A program made the position numbers and the translations under genes. The notes under the pieces are model-generated. The model saw nothing but the letters and a program-made list of their open reading frames with translations, had not been told where the DNA came from and made no database searches. From the NCBI GenBank assembly GCA_903924185.1, contig CAIYAN010000011.1, forward strand, positions 1 through 5,115: a stretch of 5,115 nt of DNA, given 5' to 3'. Source of the DNA: an uncultured Opitutia bacterium (GTDB lineage: Bacteria; Verrucomicrobiota; Verrucomicrobiia; Opitutales; UBA953). Shown piece by piece: positions 1 to 3,832 of this stretch (within the stretch, counting starts at the first letter, position 1; each line of letters starts with the position of its first letter).

Positions 1-419
1 ACCATGGCGTCCGCCACGCGCTCGGCGTCGCGCTGCTCAAGCCCGAGAGAATAGAGGAGTTGGATCAGGGTATTCTTATCTAAGGTCGCGAGCGGGAGCT
101 TCCCGCTTTCATCTTCATACTCGAAGTTCACCTCAAGGCCTTCCCGGACCGGGATGTTCGCATACTTGTGCGGGTCATCGTAGCCCTGCGCGGGGTCGTG
201 GACTTTATTCAGGTCAATAGAGCGAATCTCAGCGATGACGGCCAAGGCGAGCTCGAGCTCAGACATGGCGTCCATCCGCAGGCGCGAGCGGTCGACTTCA
301 CGCGTCGCCATCGCGAGTTCTAAGGAGTTGTCCTCCATAAACCGCGCCAAGAGCAACGAGGCCAAGGTGATGAGCACCAAGACGACGACGATGACGGAGC
401 CGCGACGACGTTTCCTCAT
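1..419 (-). CDS. gspK: Type II secretion minor pseudopilin GspK, N-terminal part (cut by window edge)
   Basis: GspK is the largest minor pseudopilin; with GspI and GspJ it forms the pseudopilus tip complex in the periplasm. The visible 139 residues start with a basic leader (MRKRRRG) and a hydrophobic helix of about 18 residues. The likely prepilin-peptidase cleavage is between G7 and S8. Position +5 of the mature protein is Val, not Glu, which is characteristic of GspK among pseudopilins. Residues 96-112 (VNFEYEDESGKLPLATL) match the family's 'v.DE.GK.nlN.l' segment, and residues 114-139 look like the start of the helical GspK domain, ending in ADAM where the family continues into a 'DW' motif. 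The ATG at 419-417 overlaps the gspJ stop in an ATGA, so translation is probably coupled. No stop occurs before the left edge; full-length members usually exceed 300 residues. The assignment rests on the missing Glu5, the DESGK segment and the gene order. Confidence 0.88.
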   Translation of the reverse strand, partial: MRKRRRGSVIVVVLVLITLASLLLARFMEDNSLELAMATREVDRSRLRMDAMSELELALAVIAEIRSIDLNKVHDPAQGYDDPHKYANIPVREGLEVNFEYEDESGKLPLATLDKNTLIQLLYSLGLEQRDAERVADAM

Positions 420-1063
420 GGGCGGGAGGCGCCGGGGCGCTTGATGGGGAGGTCGAGGATGACTTCAGATTTAAGTTGGCCTCGCGCGAAGCGGAGGCGG
501 AGCCGCGCGGGCTTCTGGTAGGCCGTGCCCGCGACGTCCTTGGCCGGTTCTTCTTCCGTCTTCCACTGCCGGAGGTCGGCGTCGTAGTAGTCGTAACCAA
601 GTGAGGCTAAGAAGGGCGTGAGGATCGTTTCGTGGACGTCGTTGAGGTCGCGCTCGAGTTCAAGGCGCGATTGCCATTGCAGAATCAGCCCGCGTTCGGG
701 GTCGGCATGGAGCGAGCAGTCGACATCCGGCAAGGGAGCTTCGGGCCAATCCGCAAAGCGCCCAGCGTCCGCTAGGGTGAACGCAATGCGCGCGGCATTC
801 GTGCCATCCGCCGCCCGGACTTCCTTGACGACAAAGCCGACGGCACCCGGGCCACTGGTCGAGGCTTCGAGGACTTCCCGCACTTGGCGGCTGGCCGCGC
901 GGACGTGCTGGTCAAAGAGGCGTTGGTCGCGCTTGCCGCCCCAGAGCTCGCTCATCGAGAAGAGGAAGGTGTTGAGCGTGACCATCAGGATGCCGAGCAA
1001 GGCCAGCGAGACGAGGGTTTCGAGCAGCGAGAAGCCGCGAGACTGGGCGCGGGCATGACTCAT
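416..1063 (-). CDS. gspJ: Type II secretion minor pseudopilin GspJ
   Basis: This 215-residue protein has a class III prepilin signal: short polar leader MSHARAQSRG, cleavage between G10 and F11, then FSLLE with the conserved Glu at mature position 5 (E15), and a hydrophobic helix to about residue 33. The C-terminal half has the GspJ-like pattern LGYDYYDADLRQW (155-167) followed by a Pro-containing strand KPARLRLRF (184-192). In the family, GspJ contacts GspI and GspK at the pseudopilus tip. The length is close to the usual 200 or so residues. The gene lies between gspI and gspK with 4-base ATGA overlaps at both ends, the standard G-H-I-J-K order. No Shine-Dalgarno sequence precedes the ATG. 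Sequence alone would support only a prepilin-type protein; the J assignment comes from gene order plus the C-terminal pattern. Confidence 0.87.
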   Translation of the reverse strand: MSHARAQSRGFSLLETLVSLALLGILMVTLNTFLFSMSELWGGKRDQRLFDQHVRAASRQVREVLEASTSGPGAVGFVVKEVRAADGTNAARIAFTLADAGRFADWPEAPLPDVDCSLHADPERGLILQWQSRLELERDLNDVHETILTPFLASLGYDYYDADLRQWKTEEEPAKDVAGTAYQKPARLRLRFARGQLKSEVILDLPIKRPGASRP

Positions 1064-1863
1064 TGCTTCGGGAGGGGCGCGACTGGTCCGCGGCCGCCTT
1101 GGTTATTGCCACCACCGGTGGGAGCTCCGCCGCCGTTGCCGCCGGTATTACCACCGCGACCACCAGTAGTGTTGCCGCCGCCTTGATTGCCGCCGCCGGT
1201 TTGGCCACCTTTGCCACCCTGGTTATTGCCGCCAACATTGTTCTGGCCGCCTTTACCATTGTTGTTCCCCGGCTGATTGCCTTTTCCGTTATTATTACCT
1301 TTCCCGTTATTATTGCCGCCATTGGTTTGGCCGCCGTTACCGCCGTTATTGTTGCCGCCGCCGAGTGGCTTCTTGGGGGTGGGTGAGCTGATGAACTTTG
1401 TGCCGCCCGTGGCCTCGTCGTAGCCGCGCTCCTGTAGGAGGCGTGCCTTGGCGGCGTCGCGGATGACCTTACGGTCCGAGGCCGTGGACCAGGTCGGACG
1501 TAGGAGGAGGCGGGTCTCTTCCTTCATCGGGATAAATTCTCCGCCCGTTTCCTTTTGGATCTCGGCACTGAGCGTGACAGTGAAGAGGTCACTGACCTCG
1601 GTGGGCTCGACCTTTCCCTGCCAGCGTGCCATGCGGTCGTCAGGTAAGTAGATGTCGCCGCCGACTTCGATGTCGTCGTAGTTGACGGTCTCCAACAACG
1701 CCGCCCGGCAACGCGCCATGTCCTCCGCGCCGACGTCGTACTGCTTGAGCGCCTGGCGTCCAAGCAAGACGTTCGTATAAGCGGCACCGAGGCCGACCGC
1801 CGCGAGCGCGAAGATGGCCAAGGCCACGAGGACCTCGATCAGGGAAAAGGCGCGGCGGTTCAT
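1060..1863 (-). CDS. gspI: Type II secretion minor pseudopilin GspI with a long Gly/Asn-rich C-terminal tail
   Basis: Residues 1-130 look like an ordinary GspI: a five-residue leader MNRRA, then FSLIEVLVALAIFALAAVGL with the mature Glu5 at E10, and a small beta-rich domain. The residue before the cleavage site is Ala (A5) instead of the near-universal Gly. Residues 128-147 are probably a charged helix. From L167 to the stop at Q267 the protein is low-complexity and almost all Gly, Asn, Gln, Lys and Thr, with repeated NNNGKG units (three copies near residues 184-206). Typical GspI proteins are about 120-130 residues, so this one is roughly twice the normal length. GspI is the hub of the I/J/K tip complex, so the tail would be displayed at or near the pseudopilus tip. 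The ATG overlaps the gspH stop (ATGA) and its own TGA overlaps the gspJ ATG, so the tail is part of a continuous operon reading frame and not a run-on into noncoding DNA. Confidence 0.88.
   Translation of the reverse strand: MNRRAFSLIEVLVALAIFALAAVGLGAAYTNVLLGRQALKQYDVGAEDMARCRAALLETVNYDDIEVGGDIYLPDDRMARWQGKVEPTEVSDLFTVTLSAEIQKETGGEFIPMKEETRLLLRPTWSTASDRKVIRDAAKARLLQERGYDEATGGTKFISSPTPKKPLGGGNNNGGNGGQTNGGNNNGKGNNNGKGNQPGNNNGKGGQNNVGGNNQGGKGGQTGGGNQGGGNTTGGRGGNTGGNGGGAPTGGGNNQGGRGPVAPLPKQ
1063..1365 (-). repeat. Gly/Asn-rich low-complexity coding repeat in gspI
   Basis: This encodes residues 167-267 of GspI. On the minus strand it is a run of GGN, AAY, CAR and AAA codons. It yields short irregular units such as GGGNNNGG, NNNGKG, GGNNQGG and GGKGGQTGGG. 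No aromatic or acidic residue occurs in this stretch and hydrophobic residues are very rare, so it should be disordered. Synonymous codons are mixed (AAT and AAC, GGC, GGT and GGA), so the amino-acid composition appears to be maintained beyond simple recent DNA duplication. Confidence 0.9.
1280..1315 (-). repeat. Two-copy 18-base tandem repeat inside the gspI tail
   Basis: Positions 1280-1297 and 1298-1315 are adjacent 18-base units that match at 16 of 18 positions (plus-strand core ccgttattatt). The period is a multiple of three, so a copy gain or loss keeps the frame; each unit encodes about one NNNGKG hexapeptide. This is the kind of array that changes length by replication slippage. Confidence 0.85.
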
Positions 1864-2384
1864 TTGGCGTTTTCCGGCGGCAGGGGCGCGCAGGTCAAGG
1901 GGTCAATGGGAAGTACCCGCCGGGCTTGGTTGCGGATGATCTCCACGCGCATGCGGTCACAGGTGCCGTCTGGATAAAAACGGATACGCGTCAGTGCGCG
2001 TTCTTCCATTTGGCCGCCCAGTAGGATGGCTTCCTTCACTTCGGGAGCGATGATCTTCACACGGGTATCGCCCGAGACCGGCAGGGTTTCCTTCTGGTTG
2101 TGCCAAGAATAGGTGAGGATGGCATCTTCGCCGTCTGCCTCGATGTCCGGCTTTAGTTCGATGACTTTGGACTGCTCCACGGCTTGGCGGCGCACGGTCT
2201 GGAGCAGCGCCATCAGCGCCGACTCCGGGTCATCGCGGGCGGTACCCTTTAGGAGCGAAGCGGAGCCGCCAATGAGCACGGCTGCCAACATACTGATTAG
2301 GCCAAGCACGAGCAGCGTCTCCAGTAAAGTGAAGCCGCTGCGCGCCAAGCGGCCCGCCCGAGACTGGTCCGGGTGCTTTACCAA
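1860..2384 (-). CDS. gspH: Type II secretion minor pseudopilin GspH (GspH/FimT-like)
   Basis: This 174-residue protein carries a prepilin signal, RSG then FTLLETLLVLGLI: cleavage is between G17 and F18 and the conserved mature Glu5 is E22. The C-terminal half has the GspH/FimT-like strand pattern IRFYPDGTCDRMRVEI (134-149). Two cysteines, C142 and C165, could form a disulfide in the periplasm. The chosen start is TTG at 2384-2382, since no in-frame ATG or GTG lies between the upstream in-frame stop and the signal helix. It overlaps the end of gspG by seven bases (TTGGTAA). A second TTG at 2348-2346 would give a shorter leader, MARSG, and cannot be excluded. No Shine-Dalgarno sequence is visible at either. 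GspH is thought to join the tip complex to the GspG shaft. The assignment relies on the signal motif, the FimT-like strand and the position between gspG and gspI. Confidence 0.85.
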   Translation of the reverse strand: MVKHPDQSRAGRLARSGFTLLETLLVLGLISMLAAVLIGGSASLLKGTARDDPESALMALLQTVRRQAVEQSKVIELKPDIEADGEDAILTYSWHNQKETLPVSGDTRVKIIAPEVKEAILLGGQMEERALTRIRFYPDGTCDRMRVEIIRNQARRVLPIDPLTCAPLPPENAK

Positions 2385-2827
2385 TTGCCGATGTCGTCCA
2401 AGCTGTCCGGGATTTTATCGCGACCGACGGAGAAGAGGTCGTAGGACTCAGTGTTCTTCGTACCGGGGTAGCGGTACTGGTAAGCAGCGCCCCACGGGTC
2501 GAGCGGGAGCGCGCCGCCCTTGGCATCAACATACGGGCCGCGCCAGCGGTCCTGCTTGCCTTCAGGGGCGACGATCAGGCCCTTCAAGCCATCTTCAGTG
2601 GTGGGATAATCGCCGAGGTCGATGCGGTAACGCACGAGCGAGGCCTTGAGGGATTCGTTGACGAAGAGCTTCGCGACGCCTTCCTGGCTCTGGCCGAGGA
2701 TCTTGTCGATGTTCGTGACAGCGATGCCAACGAGCATGCCGACAATCGCGACAGCGATCAGAATCTCGAGTAGGGTGAAGCCCTTGCGCAAGGTGCGGCG
2801 GGCAGCAGTGGTGAGTCGACGGTTCAT
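2378..2827 (-). CDS. gspG: Type II secretion major pseudopilin GspG
   Basis: GspG polymerises into the periplasmic pseudopilus that drives folded substrates through the outer-membrane secretin. All family hallmarks are visible in 149 residues: a basic leader ending in RKG, cleavage between G16 and F17, FTLLEILIAVAIVGMLVGIAV with E21 as mature Glu5, and the GspG-specific blocks LGDYPTTEDGLKGLI (71-85), WRGPYV (95-100), LPLDPWGAAYQYRYPG (107-122), YDLFSVGRD (129-137) and DDIGNW at the C terminus. The last two blocks form the calcium-binding loop in characterised GspG proteins; here S133 and D144/D145 are candidate ligands. The length is the family norm. The ATG follows the stop of the exported-protein gene by 24 bases, with no obvious Shine-Dalgarno sequence and no terminator between them, so the two genes are probably cotranscribed. 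This is the most secure assignment in the window. Confidence 0.97.
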   Translation of the reverse strand: MNRRLTTAARRTLRKGFTLLEILIAVAIVGMLVGIAVTNIDKILGQSQEGVAKLFVNESLKASLVRYRIDLGDYPTTEDGLKGLIVAPEGKQDRWRGPYVDAKGGALPLDPWGAAYQYRYPGTKNTESYDLFSVGRDKIPDSLDDIGNW

Positions 2828-2851
2828 AGGTGAGAAAAGGGTTACAAGAGC

Positions 2852-3556
2852 TTACTTGCCGCCGCGGCTGCGTTTATCTTCTTTATTGCTGGTGGGCGCA
2901 TTGCCGGTGGCGGGAGCGGATTCGCCGCCGCGCGAGAACTTGCCGCCTAGGTCCCGCTTACTGCCTTCGGTGGGCACCGCACCGCCTTCAGCGTTGGATC
3001 CACCGCCACCCTGGCGTTCCATACCGCGGGACTTCATCTGCTCGCGGAAGGCCGCAATCTGTTCAGGGGTCGGTGGTTGACCACCGTTAAAGCCGCCGCG
3101 ACTAAAACCACCCTCGGTGGCGGGAGCCTGGAAGTTCGTCGCCACCGCAGCGACTTGCGGCATCGGGGCGCCGACCGCCGGAGCCACGCCAATGACGGCT
3201 TGGCGGAGCGAGAGTTTTACGGGCTGCCCAGCGTTCTCGAGGATGATCGAATCGGTGTCGGCGTCGTAACTCTTCACGCTGACGGGGACGAGTCCCGCGG
3301 GGGCCTCGCCTTGCGCCACCCAAGACGAGAGCTTGGTCGTGGTGTTGTAGATACTGAAGTAGGTGACGCCGTGGTCGACATACATGCCGCGGAATTCGAG
3401 GTTGCTTGGCTTCTCGGTCACGGTTGCGCTCTTGCCTTCGCCAAAGGGCGAGTGCTTCACGAGGGCGTCGAGATCGACGGCTCCAGCGAAGGCCGGCAGG
3501 GTAGCCAAACCAGCGACGAGTAGGAGCTGACGGAGAGAGGAGGGGGCGTGTTTCAT
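2852..3556 (-). CDS. Exported protein of unknown function, possible GspC/PilP-like partner of the secretion operon
   Basis: I do not recognise a named family. The 234 residues begin with a clear Sec signal peptide (MKHAPSSLRQ, hydrophobic LLLVAGLATLPAFAGA, probable cleavage after A26). Residues 50-120 form a compact beta-rich domain: LEFRGMYVDHGVTYFSIYN, then SSWVAQGE, VSVKSYDADTDSIILENAG and QPVKLSLRQ. This layout (a 'what-it-does' strand, a W-x-x-x-G-E turn, then a D-x-D-x-I-x-L hairpin with a following L-x-L strand) recalls the homology region of GspC and PilP, which dock on the secretin; that likeness is inference from pattern only. Residues 145-234 are disordered and rich in Gly, Arg and Ser, with FSRGG twice (151-155, 207-211), a helical patch PPTPEQIAAFREQMKSRG (161-178), and a basic end KRSRGGK. 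It is the first visible gene of the gsp operon, 24 bases ahead of gspG, and starts opposite the divergent promoter region. It lacks the membrane anchor of a classical GspC beyond its cleavable signal. Confidence 0.82.
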   Translation of the reverse strand: MKHAPSSLRQLLLVAGLATLPAFAGAVDLDALVKHSPFGEGKSATVTEKPSNLEFRGMYVDHGVTYFSIYNTTTKLSSWVAQGEAPAGLVPVSVKSYDADTDSIILENAGQPVKLSLRQAVIGVAPAVGAPMPQVAAVATNFQAPATEGGFSRGGFNGGQPPTPEQIAAFREQMKSRGMERQGGGGSNAEGGAVPTEGSKRDLGGKFSRGGESAPATGNAPTSNKEDKRSRGGK

Positions 3557-3690
3557 AAAGGGGCAGGGGTGGGTAAGTTTAGAACCCCAAGCGGAGTGTT
3601 TGGTTTCGTAACTTCTTGTCCAACCTCGCCTTTTCCTCGGGCAAATCTCGCAGGTCCGGCCCGCCCCGAACCTTTCCTTGACCCCTCGCC

Positions 3691-3710
3691 AGCCCTTTTA
3701 AGCCCTTTTA
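3691..3710. repeat. Perfect 10-base tandem duplication in the intergenic region
   Basis: The unit agccctttta occurs twice in direct succession (3691-3700 and 3701-3710) with no mismatch. On the minus strand it reads TAAAAGGGCT twice, and the left part overlaps a possible -10 hexamer for the leftward operon. The ten-base period would place both copies on the same face of the helix, as in a two-site operator, but a chance duplication is equally possible. Confidence 0.75.
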
Positions 3711-3733
3711 GAGGCAATTTATGTCTTAAACAA
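3705..3733 (-). promoter_or_regulatory. Candidate sigma-70-like promoter for the exported-protein/gsp operon
   Basis: On the minus strand, TTGTTT (3733-3728) and TAAAAG (3710-3705) are separated by 17 bases. They match the -35 consensus at three of six positions and the -10 consensus at four of six. The site lies about 150 bases upstream of the ATG at 3556 in the most AT-rich part of the intergenic region, and it would leave a long untranslated leader. The match is weak and promoter consensus in this phylum may differ. Confidence 0.25.
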
Positions 3734-3746
3734 CTGTTATTCAGTT
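3732..3746. promoter_or_regulatory. Short inverted repeat, possible operator
   Basis: AACTG (3732-3736) and CAGTT (3742-3746) are perfect inverted arms around the five-base spacer TTATT. The element overlaps the candidate -35 regions of both divergent promoters, which is a suitable place for a repressor or activator dimer. The arms are only five bases, so chance occurrence is likely enough to keep confidence low. It has no U-tract and sits between two gene starts, so it is not a terminator. Confidence 0.25.
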
Positions 3747-3762
3747 ACTTAGGTAATAATAT
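3734..3762 (+). promoter_or_regulatory. Candidate promoter for the planctomycete-type cytochrome gene
   Basis: A -10-like hexamer TAATAT (3757-3762, five of six consensus positions) follows a poor -35 candidate CTGTTA (3734-3739) at 17 bases. It lies about 70 bases upstream of the chosen GTG start at 3833, inside the only clearly AT-rich patch between the divergent genes. Only the -10 element is persuasive. Confidence 0.35.
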
Positions 3763-3832
3763 TCCAGCCAGGCCGCCGAACTCGTCGGTCGAAGTTTGCA
3801 ACTAATGTCCGTCCGCTTTGTCTTTAACACCC

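Larger units (their letters stand above)
3557..3832. other. Divergent intergenic region
   Basis: These 276 bases separate the starts of the leftward operon and the rightward cytochrome gene. The left two thirds are GC-rich and C-rich on the plus strand; positions 3690 to 3765 are distinctly AT-rich and contain the tandem duplication, the inverted repeat and the promoter-like hexamers listed separately. An 85-codon open frame crosses it (ATG at 3548), but it begins inside the opposite gene's first codons and shows no family motif, hydrophobic segment or start signal. I see no tRNA, terminator or riboswitch structure. Confidence 0.7.

Noticed and set aside
618..1186. Plus-strand open frames opposite gspJ and the start of gspI
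   Set aside because: They are antisense to well-supported pseudopilin genes, their products are Arg/Ser/Ala- or Pro-rich without motifs, and their length is explained by the high GC content and absence of stop codons in the complement.
1200..1320. Repetitive DNA that could suggest a CRISPR array or noncoding satellite
   Set aside because: The units are short, adjacent, imperfect and in frame with gspI, with no spacers of regular length. Coding low complexity explains them.
1063..1386. Ala/Val/Ile-rich plus-strand frame that looks like a hydrophobic membrane protein
   Set aside because: It is the complement of the Gly/Asn codon repeat of gspI: GCC and GTT/ATT codons are simply the reverse of GGC and AAC/AAT. 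The hydrophobicity is a by-product.
2113..2649. 178-codon plus-strand frame opposite gspH and gspG
   Set aside because: It lies antisense to two clear pseudopilins, including the highly conserved gspG, and its translation changes from Ser-rich to Arg/Gly-rich with no domain.
416..2827. Type IV pilus or competence pseudopilus operon in place of type II secretion
   Set aside because: The G-H-I-J-K order, the GspG-specific C terminus (LPLDPWG ... DDIGNW) and a GspK lacking Glu5 fit type II secretion better, though the rest of the system lies outside the window.
3077..3523. 148-codon plus-strand frame opposite the exported protein gene
   Set aside because: The opposite strand has a signal peptide and a structured domain, fits the operon and is longer. 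The antisense product is charged and without motifs.
3678..3683. TTGACC as a strong plus-strand -35 element
   Set aside because: No acceptable -10 hexamer lies 16 to 18 bases downstream; that position falls in the agccctttta duplication.
3548..3805. Possible 85-residue small protein in the intergenic region
   Set aside because: It begins within the first codons of the divergent gene, lacks an SD and family motifs, and spans the likely promoter region.
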